Shown piece after piece: positions 1 to 10,053 of a stretch of 42,319 bases of DNA (the first letter of the stretch is position 1; the number at the start of each line of letters is the position of its first letter). The translations under genes and the position numbers were made by a program. The notes below the pieces were generated by a model that worked only from the letters and a program-made list of their open reading frames with translations, was not told the DNA's origin and searched no databases. The stretch lies in the IMG/VR virus record IMGVR_UViG_3300036761_000877, positions 1 through 42,319 of that record, one strand, 5' to 3'. This stretch comes from a virus.

Positions 1-199
1 TTCGGCTAGGACGGCACTATGGCGATTCCAGTTATTGCTGAAAGTCAAGTCGCGCAGCGGCCGCTCAGTCCGGTGTTCCAAGAGGCCGGGCAGATTACCC
101 CGGAGAACTTCGGTGGGGGTGTAGGACGGGCACTAGCGGGGGCAGGGGCCGAACTTGGGCAGGTAGTCGCGAAAGAACGAGAGAAGAAAGCCCGTGTCG
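1..199. repeat. Left copy of the 199-bp terminal redundancy
   Basis: Bases 1-199 repeat at 42121-42319 with two mismatches: 128 G against 42248 A, and 152 A against 42272 G. The repeat holds the last three codons of the gene that ends at 42129 (bases 1-9 here) and the first 60 codons of the 616-aa internal protein. Because it lies inside a late operon and splits one gene, it is best read as circular assembly overlap rather than a physical DNA end. Confidence 0.95.
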
Positions 200-1869
200 A
201 CGCGGCGGCCGCGCTGTTGTCATTCAGCAAGAAGCAAGAAGGTCTAGACGCGGAGACGCAGGCTGCCTTGAAGGCCTTATCGGCGCAGGCCGGGTCGACA
301 TTCGATCAAGACCTTCTAAAGCTCCAAGAGGGTTACGCGGACAAGGTGAAGGGCTTGCGGACGGAGAGTAGTCGGGGGCTAGCAGACTCTCTGGCAGCGA
401 CCACCTTCGAGATTCAGTCCCGGATACAGACCCAGGCCGCCACGCGTCGACTTGGGGCTCTCGCGCTGGAACAGACCGAGCAGCGCCGCAAGTCCATCGC
501 AGAAGGTTCTTTGGCGCAGGCCGAACACGACGCAGGCCGGGTTACGGGCAATGTGGAGGTGGATGCCAAGAATCTGGGGGAGACCGCTATCGTGCATTTT
601 AGGGCTGTGGAGGACTACCTCACCAGTATTGGTACCCCCAAGGAAGGTGTAGCAGCCGCGCGGGCCAAGGCCGAGGGGGCCATGGCCACAGCCGCTTTGA
701 AGGCGTACGGGTCTAACTTCTCCGCAGGAATGGCATTCTTGAGAACCAAGATTCCTGGAACAGACACTCAGATTGGATACGACCCACAGAACCCGAAGGG
801 CGAGTCGGTTCTAGACGGCGCCGAAACCGCACACTGGGAGCACGTGTTTACGGGGCACAAGAAGGAGAAGGTCGGGGCCGTACTCGGCGAGCAATTGTAC
901 CAGGAGAGTAGGAGTACCCGAGGGTTCAGTGTAGAGCGGAGACTATCGGAACTCTACAAGAGTGGGCTGTATTCACCGGATGAAATCGGCACGGCGAGAC
1001 AGCAGTACACGAGTGCGGTAAGTGAAGGTAACCGACTGCATGATATCGCTCTGGGGAACACCTATGAGTCTGCGTACAAGTTGGTCACCACGAAATACGG
1101 CGGGGACATCGAGGTAGCACTTCGCAGTGGGGATTCAACGTTTTCCCGGATGTGGTCGGCACTAGGTCCACAGCAGGGAGCACTCCGGCTCGCTGTAAAA
1201 AAGCAGGAGGCGTATGACCCAACCGAACTAGCAGGGTTAGGACACGTGATCGATCTTACGCAGACCCCCGGTTGGACTCAGAAGTTCGCCAGTTTTCAGG
1301 ATTTCATGGCGAAGATGCAGCCTTCGGTGGGCCAGAAGCATTGGCCGGCCGCGGTGAAACTGTACGAGTCGGACATAAAACGAGACACATCCCAAGATGT
1401 ATCCTACAAGTTTTTCAAAGAACTCGTAGACATGAAAGTCCGAGTACTCACAGGATGGACGCACTCGGACTTCAGCAACATTCGGAATACCTGGGACAAC
1501 GCCGAACCGTGGCAGCAATCTATCTACGTGCTAGTGTCAACTCAGGCGGAACAGGCGTGGATCTCTCGGGCACAGGCGAGGAAAGAGACAGCTGGGAAAG
1601 TGAGCGACGCGAGCTGGGCCTCCGACACGGTTAATGAGATCATCAAACAGGCGGAAACGACCCAGAAACTCGAAAAGAAGAAACGAGCGAGAGATCGCAC
1701 ACCAGCCGGGTATCTTGAGGTGGGCCCGGTTCCAAGTAGCGCCTTGGAGGTGGAGGCTAAACGTCGGCTAAGTACAGCACTTCCGTCGCCGAAGTCACAG
1801 GCTGAGTATGACGCGCTTCCAGCGGGAGCCTCGTATATACACCCGAGCGGTCAGATCCGCAGAAAGTGA
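19..1869 (+). CDS. Internal virion / ejection protein (T7 gp15-like by position)
   Basis: The product is a 616-aa soluble, mostly helical protein rich in Ala, Lys, Glu and Gln. It has no signal peptide, membrane segment or recognisable catalytic motif. It lies between the short Ala-rich internal protein (41644-42129, which wraps into bases 1-9) and the 1931-aa protein. In podoviruses this is where the proteins that are packed in the capsid and injected as a DNA-translocation channel are encoded. The start follows the previous stop by nine bases, with a weak AGGAC ribosome site. The function is inferred from position, size and composition, not from a family motif. A second partial copy of its 5' end at 42139 differs by two amino acids (R37Q, E45G). 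Confidence 0.6.
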   Translation: MAIPVIAESQVAQRPLSPVFQEAGQITPENFGGGVGRALAGAGAELGQVVAKEREKKARVDAAAALLSFSKKQEGLDAETQAALKALSAQAGSTFDQDLLKLQEGYADKVKGLRTESSRGLADSLAATTFEIQSRIQTQAATRRLGALALEQTEQRRKSIAEGSLAQAEHDAGRVTGNVEVDAKNLGETAIVHFRAVEDYLTSIGTPKEGVAAARAKAEGAMATAALKAYGSNFSAGMAFLRTKIPGTDTQIGYDPQNPKGESVLDGAETAHWEHVFTGHKKEKVGAVLGEQLYQESRSTRGFSVERRLSELYKSGLYSPDEIGTARQQYTSAVSEGNRLHDIALGNTYESAYKLVTTKYGGDIEVALRSGDSTFSRMWSALGPQQGALRLAVKKQEAYDPTELAGLGHVIDLTQTPGWTQKFASFQDFMAKMQPSVGQKHWPAAVKLYESDIKRDTSQDVSYKFFKELVDMKVRVLTGWTHSDFSNIRNTWDNAEPWQQSIYVLVSTQAEQAWISRAQARKETAGKVSDASWASDTVNEIIKQAETTQKLEKKKRARDRTPAGYLEVGPVPSSALEVEAKRRLSTALPSPKSQAEYDALPAGASYIHPSGQIRRK

Positions 1870-1877
1870 AATAGACG

Positions 1878-4800
1878 ATGGCCGAGAACGAGACCTGGGG
1901 AGCAAACGATCCGGTGGTGCCGAACCCTGAAGAACCGGCGTGGGGAGCCACGGACCCGGTTGTAACGTATGAAGACCGTGTGAAGGCGGTGGCCACAGAA
2001 GTCGCCGGAGAACTCGAGCCGGCGTTCAAGAATGATCTACGAGAGTCCTTCACAAATACCGCGGAGACCCTCCGGACACAAGCCGCATCAGGGGTGTTCT
2101 CACTCCGCATTCAAAATAAGTTGGACGCACAGCAAGAGGACCGGTACCAGGTTTTCGCGGCGGAGAACGCCTCAGTGCCTCCGGCACAGTTAGCAAAGGC
2201 GAGGCAACTGGCGATTGTGAAGCCGCAGTACGATATCGGGTACATTCTGAAAAACCTTCCGCAAATAGAGGCGGAGGTACGCGCCGAGAATATCCCGTGG
2301 GGGCTGGTGGCCGGGGAGCACCCTACTCTGGCGAAGTACCTACAGGACCCTTCAACGATCTCCCAGACACTCCAGGACACGGCCTCTCTTACCGGTATCC
2401 ACAAGGCGGTTGGTGGTAACGTCATGGTGATGGGGCCGGACGGGGCGCCGATACAGAAGTTCCAGCTCCCCGGGTGGTTGATGGCCGCTAAAGATTCCGT
2501 GGTCAACAATATGGCGGGACTGTACGCCCAGTACGGAAAGTACTTCTACAGCGCGGTTTACGCCAGTCTCAAAAAATCCGATGATCCGTCAAAAGAACTG
2601 AAACGACTCCTCCCTGACATGGTCGTCGACGAGTTCCAGAAATGGATGCCGGAAGAGGAACAGAAGGCCCATGTCGAGTACTGGGCCAGACTGGCGGCAA
2701 AGTACAGCTCGGAAGCTACGCACTCCAAGGACTACCGTGGGTTTTTCGACAGCGACGCCGCGACATTCGCGGAGAAGGTGGGACGAACGGCCGAGTGGGG
2801 CGCGGAGATGATCTCGCAACAAGCCGGGATCTTAACTGTCATGGCCGGTGGGTACGTAGCATTGGGGATGAAGGGCGTTCTGCTGTTTAACTCGGCGTAC
2901 TCGGCGATGGATATCTTCCCTCGTGCGCTTGAAGCGACTGGAGAACCCGGAAAAGCTATAGCAGTGACGGCCGCGGGCGCACCCCTGATGGGCCGGCTCA
3001 TGAGCTGGAGTCCATCCGCGCGCGCTATCGGGGTGAATACGGAGTCTCTAGTACGCGAGCATGTGTCCCGTACGCTGGCGACCGCACTGGAGACCAGAGC
3101 GTACCCACTAATGGCCCGTAGTATCGTCCTCAAGGGTGGGTGGGACGTGGCGACCGGGCAGCTCGTTGTGGGACTTCAATCGGCTACGTCGGCGAGCATC
3201 GACCAACTGGCGCTTGGGTGGGGAGGTAAGCCCACGGATGCATCGGCTGTGAGGGAAGCATTCCGGGACGGCCTCACGAATATCGACATGATGCCTTTGT
3301 CGCTCATGGGGACCGCTCGTACGCTAGTTGCGGATGTAGGCCGGTCCTACAGAGCTCGAAGTATGGCGAAGTCGATTTCGGAGCTAAAGGAGCACCTAGA
3401 GTCCGCGAAGCTCCCAATAGACGACGTAGAGTTACATGAACAGCAGGTGAAGGAGATCGCGGCACGAACGGATACGCCGGCGTTTTACATACCTCTGGAG
3501 CGGTTCAATGAGGTGTTGGTCGCAGCGAAGTTGGACCCAAGAGAAATCGCGGCGCAGATAATCGGAGATCGCGGCATAGGATACGACCGGGCAGGTTCCG
3601 AAGGGGCTGTGAATCTGTCGGTCCCGATAGAGAAAATGAGGCAAGTCTTCGCGTCTGAACATCTCGGAGACTTGGCGATCAATGAAGGGCGCCTGGACCG
3701 CGACGTTCTTTCGAGGAAAGAGGCCCAGACTGCGGCCGGTGACTTCGCGGCGGTTTTTGAGGCGAACAGAAAAGCGGATCCTTCGAAACTCACGGGGGGC
3801 GACCGACGAATATACGAGTCGGTTATGTCTGTAGGAAAGAAGACCCCCGAAGAAACCGCACAGGTCTACGGGGTGATGAAGGCGGTGCAGAGTCGTCACC
3901 CCGAGTTTACAGTGCAGGAGATCCATGATGCTCTGTGGGGCCCGGCTGGGATCTACAGTCCATTGGAGGCTCGGGTCTCCGCTCGCAAGGTGTCCCCAGA
4001 GTCCGTGACGTTCACACACGATGCCGCCCCGCTTCGTATGAAGGTGGAAATCGACTCCAAGGAAGGTGAGTACCCGAACTCAGCGGTTGTCATCGGGTAC
4101 GATATCCAAGTCCCGGCTGGGAGCAAACCAGGAGAGTACTCTAGGCTCCAGGAGACGTTACGGGGGAAGGGGTTCTCCACAGAGGTCTATCTGAGCGCGC
4201 TGGAGCATGCCAAGTCCGAAGGGCTAAACTGGGTCTCGGATAAGCTCCGCACACCAGAGACCGAGAAGATGTACGCGCGGTTGACGGCGCTTGGGGTCAA
4301 GGTGAATGTGATCCCAGATAAGGCCGCGGAACTGATGCCCGTGGAAGGAGAGGCCCCGGCGACTCGGTATCAGATTACCTCGGAGGCTCTGAAAGCTACG
4401 GACTTTGCCGCGATACGTAGAGGTCTTGCGGAAAAGTGGGGGGTCCCCGTTCGCCCGGAGGCGGTAGCAAAGACGGAGACTTGGGTCTCGGATGCGACAC
4501 GAAAGACGGAGGCGGACCTCGGGGTAGACACGACGGCGGAGTGGGCGAAGGCGTTTAGTGACCCCAAACAGCAGGCAGAGTACACCGCGGCGCTCAAAGC
4601 CGCGCGTGAGGCTCTACAGGCCCGCGTAACACATGCCGTGACGAAGAAGTTCGACCGGAGCATCAAGAAGAAACTCGAGGAGCCCGATCTAGAGTTGCCC
4701 CTAAAGCAAATGGTGCTAGAGGACGCACAGTCCTTGGCGCAAGCAGCCATGGACGCGGCTCATAACGAGAAAACTCTAGCGCCGATGTTGTCGAGACTTC

Positions 4801-7673
4801 GCCGGCTGGGTGCCCAGATTGACCCACTACGAAAGGCTCGGTCTGTAGCGACAGAAAAGATGTGGACGGAGTTTGCGGAGAAGATTATCGAGACCCGAAC
4901 TCTCCGAGATATCCGCCCGAGCGACTTCGTGAAGGCCGGGAAGCAGGCCGGGGAGCGCGCGCTCAAATCGTTTAGCGAGGGGGACATCGGCCGGGCTTTT
5001 GATGCCACAGAACAACAGATCCTTAACTACCATACGTATACGGCGGCTCGGCGGGCGGAGCTTCTTGTTGGATCGATGCACACGAAACTTGTAGTGAAGG
5101 CAGAATCCGATGGGGTCCGCTCCGCGCTAGGCAAAGCCGACCCGGTATACCGGCAGTTTCATGACGAGGTCCTCGGAGCTCTTGGTATCGGGGAGACCAA
5201 GGGAGCTCCGGAGACTCTAGACTTGTTTCTAGACCGAGTGGATGCGAATGTGCAGGCCGAACAATCCGCATCTGGACTAGACGGTGGTTGGGACCCCGTG
5301 GTCGTACGGGCGTTACTGTCGGGTACCAAGACGTGGAAAGATCTGAGGATCGATGAGGCCAAACAAGTTTTCCGGGCGATAACAAACATTCAGCACATCG
5401 CGGCTGCACGGACAAACGAATTGAACGCCCTTCGAGGCGCAGACCGAGCCGCACTCCTAGCCGACTCGGAGGCGTATCTCTCGCACCAAACGGAGCACCC
5501 AACATACCAGGACATTACCCAGGCCCCCGTAGAAGTTCTCAAGGCTGTGAAAGAAGGCACGGTGGGTGTCTTCGGGTGGGCCGGGGCGTATCTGAACGCC
5601 CCAAGAGTGATACTCGGGTTCTTGGGCAAACAGACCCAGGAGAAGCTGTATGGTGGGTTCATGGACGCGAGACTCCAGGAACAGCGCCTATTGGAGTCCG
5701 TCTATATTCCATGGAAGGAAACCCAAACGAAGTGGGAGAAGGACCCGGAGTTTTACAAACCTCTGCCAGGGTTAGAAATGAAACTCGGTATGGAGGGTAT
5801 GATTGGGCCGATATCCAAGCACCATCTTATACAGATCGTCAAATGGATAGGGTCGGAGTCGGGGCGTAAGAAAGCTCTAAAGGGCTTGAACGTGCCGATT
5901 GACGCTGTTTTACAGGCGGCGGGAGAGCATCTCCGACCCGACGAGCTTGACAGTATCCAAGCTGAGCACAAACTCTTCGACGAGAAACTGTTCCCCATTA
6001 AGGCGGAGGCGTGGGAGCGTCGGAAGGGGCTCCCTCTGGAGAAGATCGCCCCATTGGGGTACGATATTACCTTCGCGGATGGCCGGACGATCCACTACGA
6101 CGGCGGCTATTACCCAGTACACTGGGACCGTCGACCGGGTATCGAGAAGCAGACCCGGCCCGTGGATCCGAGCCAGCAGCCGACGATGTATCCCTCCGTA
6201 CCCAGCGGGTCGTTCAAGGAGCGAACGGAGTTCGTAGGTACCCCCGACTTCAACTGGGACGCGATTCCTTCACATCTCTTGGCCGACATCCACAGCGTGG
6301 CTTTCGGAGACTTCGTGCAGGAAGCCAACCGGGTCCTGCTTCATCCCAGGATGCTTCGAAACATTCGGATGTACCTCGGAGAGGACTACGCGAACTGGCC
6401 CCGAGCTTGGCTCGAACGGGTGGCCCTGGAGTCGACGGGTTCGATGCCGGAGCACCTGGAGGGTCTAGGGCGGGCGGGGCGCTACGCCCGAAGCGCGCTC
6501 ACGGTAGGCGCCCTGGGGTTCAACCTCCCGCTCCTAGCCGGAGACTTGGTACACCCAATGGCTACGGCCATGATGCGTGACGGCCTAGCCATGTCGGTCA
6601 CGCACGCGGCGCCGGCGATGCTGAAAATAACAAGAGGAGCAGCCGCAGGACTCATGACGGGGGTTGACCCGGTGCACGCGGAAATACTCACGAAGTCTGA
6701 AGTAGTACGTCTCCGCGAGGATACCCTCCCTCAGAACATGCAGCGCTGGTACCACGGGACGTACCAAAAGGGCGCGGAACCCGGGTTCCTGGCTACGGCC
6801 GAACAGGTCCGAGACGCCGTGAGCAACACGGCTTTCTGGCATCTAAGGCAGTCCGACCGTCTGGTAACCGACATGATTTGGGAGGCTAAGTACCGTAGTA
6901 CACTGGACAAAACAGGTAATGAGATCTCGGCGAGAAGAGCGGCGGACGAGCAGGTCTTGGCGGCGATGCCCGACTACAACGTGATGGCCGCCCCGTCGAT
7001 TCTAGCCGAGAAAAACAACGCAATTGCGGCTACCTGCTTAGTTTTCCACTCCTACTGGAGTAAACTGCTGGAGATGACGAACGAGCAGCGGCACTTGAAG
7101 GTCCTACAAGAGGCCCCAGGTTCGTTGTCCAAGTCGGTGCAGGCCGCGATGTGGGCTGGACGGACAATGGCCATGCTTACGTTCGCCGTGGTGGGGGGCG
7201 ACTTCATGCAGGGTCAGGGGAAGCAGGAAGACGAGGACTGGCAGACTTGGCTCGTTCGTAAGGAGCTCGCGGCCCCGGCCAAATTGTTCCCCTACGCGTC
7301 GCAGTTGACCCAGCCCTTCACGGATGCGCTCGTGCGAGGGGACGCACGGCCCCGAGATATCATGATGTCTAACCCGTACTTCGCCCCAATCGAGAAAACG
7401 ATGTCGGCGGTCACGGGTCTGTTGAACGCCCGTAAGCCAGACGAGGACAAGATTTTTGGCCTAATTGGAGCTGGACTCATGATGGCCCGGCTTCCGTCTA
7501 CGTCGGTGACGCGTGCGGCCGCGTACAATTACCACGTAATCTCAGGAGAAGAAACGCCCAAAGGAATTCTGGACTACCTTGGTCGGACGAGTTACGGGAA
7601 GAAAGCGGGGCGTTCGGCGAGATTTGGTGCCAGTACGCCTTTCACAGTCGTTGACGATCTAATGGAGGAGTGA
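1878..7673 (+). CDS. Giant internal virion protein (T7 gp16-like / large polyvalent protein), 1931 aa
   Basis: This is the largest gene. It starts eight bases after the 616-aa protein and is probably co-ejected with it. Residues about 313-370 are rich in Gly, Ala and hydrophobic residues and could insert into membrane. Around residues 753-815 there is a stretch that looks like the C-terminal half of a GNAT acetyltransferase: an RGKGFSTEVYLSALEHAK helix followed by a YARLTALGVKV strand. Long charged helical segments follow (about 860-1080). The last third has short hydrophobic segments near residues 1530-1590 and 1730. No lysozyme or transglycosylase signature was found by eye, although gp16-type proteins often carry one. 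In phages such proteins line the ejection channel across the envelope and sometimes carry enzyme modules. The assignment rests on size, order and podovirus context; the GNAT-like segment is inference. Confidence 0.6.
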   Translation: MAENETWGANDPVVPNPEEPAWGATDPVVTYEDRVKAVATEVAGELEPAFKNDLRESFTNTAETLRTQAASGVFSLRIQNKLDAQQEDRYQVFAAENASVPPAQLAKARQLAIVKPQYDIGYILKNLPQIEAEVRAENIPWGLVAGEHPTLAKYLQDPSTISQTLQDTASLTGIHKAVGGNVMVMGPDGAPIQKFQLPGWLMAAKDSVVNNMAGLYAQYGKYFYSAVYASLKKSDDPSKELKRLLPDMVVDEFQKWMPEEEQKAHVEYWARLAAKYSSEATHSKDYRGFFDSDAATFAEKVGRTAEWGAEMISQQAGILTVMAGGYVALGMKGVLLFNSAYSAMDIFPRALEATGEPGKAIAVTAAGAPLMGRLMSWSPSARAIGVNTESLVREHVSRTLATALETRAYPLMARSIVLKGGWDVATGQLVVGLQSATSASIDQLALGWGGKPTDASAVREAFRDGLTNIDMMPLSLMGTARTLVADVGRSYRARSMAKSISELKEHLESAKLPIDDVELHEQQVKEIAARTDTPAFYIPLERFNEVLVAAKLDPREIAAQIIGDRGIGYDRAGSEGAVNLSVPIEKMRQVFASEHLGDLAINEGRLDRDVLSRKEAQTAAGDFAAVFEANRKADPSKLTGGDRRIYESVMSVGKKTPEETAQVYGVMKAVQSRHPEFTVQEIHDALWGPAGIYSPLEARVSARKVSPESVTFTHDAAPLRMKVEIDSKEGEYPNSAVVIGYDIQVPAGSKPGEYSRLQETLRGKGFSTEVYLSALEHAKSEGLNWVSDKLRTPETEKMYARLTALGVKVNVIPDKAAELMPVEGEAPATRYQITSEALKATDFAAIRRGLAEKWGVPVRPEAVAKTETWVSDATRKTEADLGVDTTAEWAKAFSDPKQQAEYTAALKAAREALQARVTHAVTKKFDRSIKKKLEEPDLELPLKQMVLEDAQSLAQAAMDAAHNEKTLAPMLSRLRRLGAQIDPLRKARSVATEKMWTEFAEKIIETRTLRDIRPSDFVKAGKQAGERALKSFSEGDIGRAFDATEQQILNYHTYTAARRAELLVGSMHTKLVVKAESDGVRSALGKADPVYRQFHDEVLGALGIGETKGAPETLDLFLDRVDANVQAEQSASGLDGGWDPVVVRALLSGTKTWKDLRIDEAKQVFRAITNIQHIAAARTNELNALRGADRAALLADSEAYLSHQTEHPTYQDITQAPVEVLKAVKEGTVGVFGWAGAYLNAPRVILGFLGKQTQEKLYGGFMDARLQEQRLLESVYIPWKETQTKWEKDPEFYKPLPGLEMKLGMEGMIGPISKHHLIQIVKWIGSESGRKKALKGLNVPIDAVLQAAGEHLRPDELDSIQAEHKLFDEKLFPIKAEAWERRKGLPLEKIAPLGYDITFADGRTIHYDGGYYPVHWDRRPGIEKQTRPVDPSQQPTMYPSVPSGSFKERTEFVGTPDFNWDAIPSHLLADIHSVAFGDFVQEANRVLLHPRMLRNIRMYLGEDYANWPRAWLERVALESTGSMPEHLEGLGRAGRYARSALTVGALGFNLPLLAGDLVHPMATAMMRDGLAMSVTHAAPAMLKITRGAAAGLMTGVDPVHAEILTKSEVVRLREDTLPQNMQRWYHGTYQKGAEPGFLATAEQVRDAVSNTAFWHLRQSDRLVTDMIWEAKYRSTLDKTGNEISARRAADEQVLAAMPDYNVMAAPSILAEKNNAIAATCLVFHSYWSKLLEMTNEQRHLKVLQEAPGSLSKSVQAAMWAGRTMAMLTFAVVGGDFMQGQGKQEDEDWQTWLVRKELAAPAKLFPYASQLTQPFTDALVRGDARPRDIMMSNPYFAPIEKTMSAVTGLLNARKPDEDKIFGLIGAGLMMARLPSTSVTRAAAYNYHVISGEETPKGILDYLGRTSYGKKAGRSARFGASTPFTVVDDLMEE

Positions 7674-7676
7674 CTC

Positions 7677-10043
7677 ATGAAGGTATGGTTCTCGATTCTG
7701 TTGTTGGTGTGGCTTGAGCCGGCACGGGCCACAGTAACTACTACGGCCAGCACGGTGATCTACGTCTGTAACGGGTCTACCGCCACGTTCGCCGTACCTT
7801 TCAGGTTCACCACGGCTTCAGATCTAGTAGTAGCGAAGATATATGTCTCCCCAGAGACCGTCACGACGTTGACCTACGGAACACACTACACGGTTTCCGG
7901 GGGCAATCCGACCGGGTCCATAACCACGACTCCAGCTGGGTTGTGCTACGCCCCATTCAGGATTCGTATACAGCGAACAGCGGCGACCACACAGACTACC
8001 TCGTTTTCCACCCAGGGCGCGTTCAGCCCAAAGGTACACGAGGCCGCGCTCGATAAACTCGCCATGGTCGACCAACAAATCGTCCGGGATTTGGCCTCCG
8101 CGGTGGCCACCGAGATCTTTGATGTCGCCGCTCTACAGGCCGCGGATGCGGCTACACTGGCCTCTACGCTCAACGCGGTAGCAGGCCTAAACGGCTCGGG
8201 GCACGCTGTGACCTCCACCTCAAGTGTCTTGGCCTACGGGTCAACTACGCCCCGAACATTGGCGGCACGGATGAACGAGGTCGTGAACATCTATGACTAC
8301 GGCGCGACCTGTACGTACAACCCGGTTACAGGGGTGGGCCCGAGTGACCGCGTAGCGATTCAAGCGGCTTTGATAGCCGCGGAGGGTCGCTCTTTGTATA
8401 TCCCAGCGAACCCCGGAGGGGCCTGTTGTATGGTCGAGAAGTCGCTTCGAGTCCCCTCCAACATCAAGATTTACGGCGATGGACCTGGGTCGTGTATAGC
8501 TGCCACCCGGTACGGCTGGTACGTACGAGATGAGGCCGGAATAGGGTGTCAAGATCAACAGAACTACGGGGTTCTGACTGTTCTGTGCAAGACAAATGTT
8601 GAGATCACTGGTCTGCGGCTCTACGGGGCGAAAGAGACTACCGATATAGACTTCGAGCACTCCCCGCTGCTCATTGACTCCCAAGGTTCCACCAATCTTC
8701 GTGTTCACCATAATACCTTGGAGCACACGCACTACTCCGTATTGTGGGGCGCTGACAATGTAAATTTCATGTTTCATAACAACTACATTTATGACGCGGC
8801 GTACGTCGAGCAGAGCGATTTGATGGGCAATACAGGCGGGGGGGTTGTGCAGGTCGTAGGCGAACATAGTACCTTCACAGACAATACTTTCTGGAAGGTA
8901 GGCTATGGTATTTCCGCTACATCGGAATACGCGCTTATAACTGGGAACCAATTCTATGACTACCAAGGCTTTGGTGTGTTTATTGGGGACGCGCTAAAAG
9001 TCAGGGAGGGACTGGTAGCGAATAATATCTTCGAGACAACCCCGTTATTGGTTCCTGTAGGCGGAAGGATTTCGATCCCCACGGCGATCTTCGTGGCGAA
9101 CGCATCGGACCCTTGGCACCACTTAGCCTCGTATAAAAACACGATAACAATCGCGAACAATAAGATCCGCTACACCGTAGATAATGTCCTAACGGGGTTC
9201 TGGGGGATTTCTGTGAACGGAGTGGACGCGCTTGTCCGCGGAAACTCGGTTGAGATCGACGTTAAAACCGACCTCAGTGCCGGAGCGTCGAACAATTTTG
9301 TCGGGTATCGATGGACCCAAGCAGATGTCGCTCCGTTCATTCAGTCCGAGGGGAACCTGTTTCACGCCTACACAACCAATACGGCCCCGAATTTTGCTAC
9401 GGCTTTAGGCGTCGTAGCCTTTTCCTGGGACGGCTCCCCCGCTTTGACGGGTGGGGGTGCCACGATTTGGTCTATGAATAACGTCATACGCGGAGTGCCG
9501 GCGACATCCACGGCGATTTCCGAGGGATATGGCGGGCCGGGGCAGAGCCCTTTGAAGGCCTACCATTTCAATGACTACGTAGAAACTGGGGCCGTATTGA
9601 TCGGGTCGCAGTCCTTGCCCGACCGAGACGCCCCGATTGGTGCCTGCTACAATTCGGCAGTTCACGCGGTAGACTGGCAGTCCTGCGGTATCACGCATGG
9701 AAACGTGGGGTTCGACAGCATCACCTACTCAGGGACGCTCACCGCGACAAACGGGGTGGTCGTATTGCCGGTCGGGGTGTACTTCAACGCGGCTGCGGGT
9801 GTGTTCTTCAGATACCAGGAGAACGGAGTACCGAAAACTGAGTTCCAAAATGGGGTCATCTACTCCCAAAAGATGTGTATGGGAGTAGGCACCGGATGGG
9901 GATGGGGCGGGCCATGTTGGTCTTACGGGTCGGGTGCTCCATCAGCAGCAGACGGTGAAGGTTCGGTGTATTCTAGAACAGACACGGGGACGATTTACGT
10001 GCGCCACTTAGGCGCATGGTCTCTAGTTACCGCGGTTCCTTGA
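7677..10043 (+). CDS. Tailspike: T7-fibre-type N-terminus plus beta-helix, with signal peptide
   Basis: The 788-aa product begins with a typical Sec signal: MK, a hydrophobic core FSILLLVWL, and likely cleavage after EPARA at about residue 18. Residues about 22-150 match the T7-type fibre attachment domain (GSTATFAVPFRF, then IRIQR, then VHEAALDKLAMVDQQI). Residues about 205-560 look like a right-handed beta-helix of the pectate-lyase/depolymerase type, opening with YDYGATC and DRVAIQAAL, with many Asn- and Gly-rich turns. The last 110 residues resemble a fibre tip (GAPSAADGEGSVYSRTDTG). Cysteines are frequent. The start is supported by GGAGTGACTC before ATG, three bases after the upstream stop. 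It probably binds or cleaves a surface polysaccharide; the catalytic residues cannot be named from sequence alone. The signal peptide ahead of a tail-attachment domain is unusual. Confidence 0.8.
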   Translation: MKVWFSILLLVWLEPARATVTTTASTVIYVCNGSTATFAVPFRFTTASDLVVAKIYVSPETVTTLTYGTHYTVSGGNPTGSITTTPAGLCYAPFRIRIQRTAATTQTTSFSTQGAFSPKVHEAALDKLAMVDQQIVRDLASAVATEIFDVAALQAADAATLASTLNAVAGLNGSGHAVTSTSSVLAYGSTTPRTLAARMNEVVNIYDYGATCTYNPVTGVGPSDRVAIQAALIAAEGRSLYIPANPGGACCMVEKSLRVPSNIKIYGDGPGSCIAATRYGWYVRDEAGIGCQDQQNYGVLTVLCKTNVEITGLRLYGAKETTDIDFEHSPLLIDSQGSTNLRVHHNTLEHTHYSVLWGADNVNFMFHNNYIYDAAYVEQSDLMGNTGGGVVQVVGEHSTFTDNTFWKVGYGISATSEYALITGNQFYDYQGFGVFIGDALKVREGLVANNIFETTPLLVPVGGRISIPTAIFVANASDPWHHLASYKNTITIANNKIRYTVDNVLTGFWGISVNGVDALVRGNSVEIDVKTDLSAGASNNFVGYRWTQADVAPFIQSEGNLFHAYTTNTAPNFATALGVVAFSWDGSPALTGGGATIWSMNNVIRGVPATSTAISEGYGGPGQSPLKAYHFNDYVETGAVLIGSQSLPDRDAPIGACYNSAVHAVDWQSCGITHGNVGFDSITYSGTLTATNGVVVLPVGVYFNAAAGVFFRYQENGVPKTEFQNGVIYSQKMCMGVGTGWGWGGPCWSYGSGAPSAADGEGSVYSRTDTGTIYVRHLGAWSLVTAVP

Positions 10044-10053
10044 GGAGGATGTC

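Noticed and set aside
1-199. Physical direct terminal repeats of the packaged DNA
   Set aside because: The repeat lies across two structural genes in mid-operon and equals only an assembly-sized overlap; read coverage would be needed to argue otherwise.
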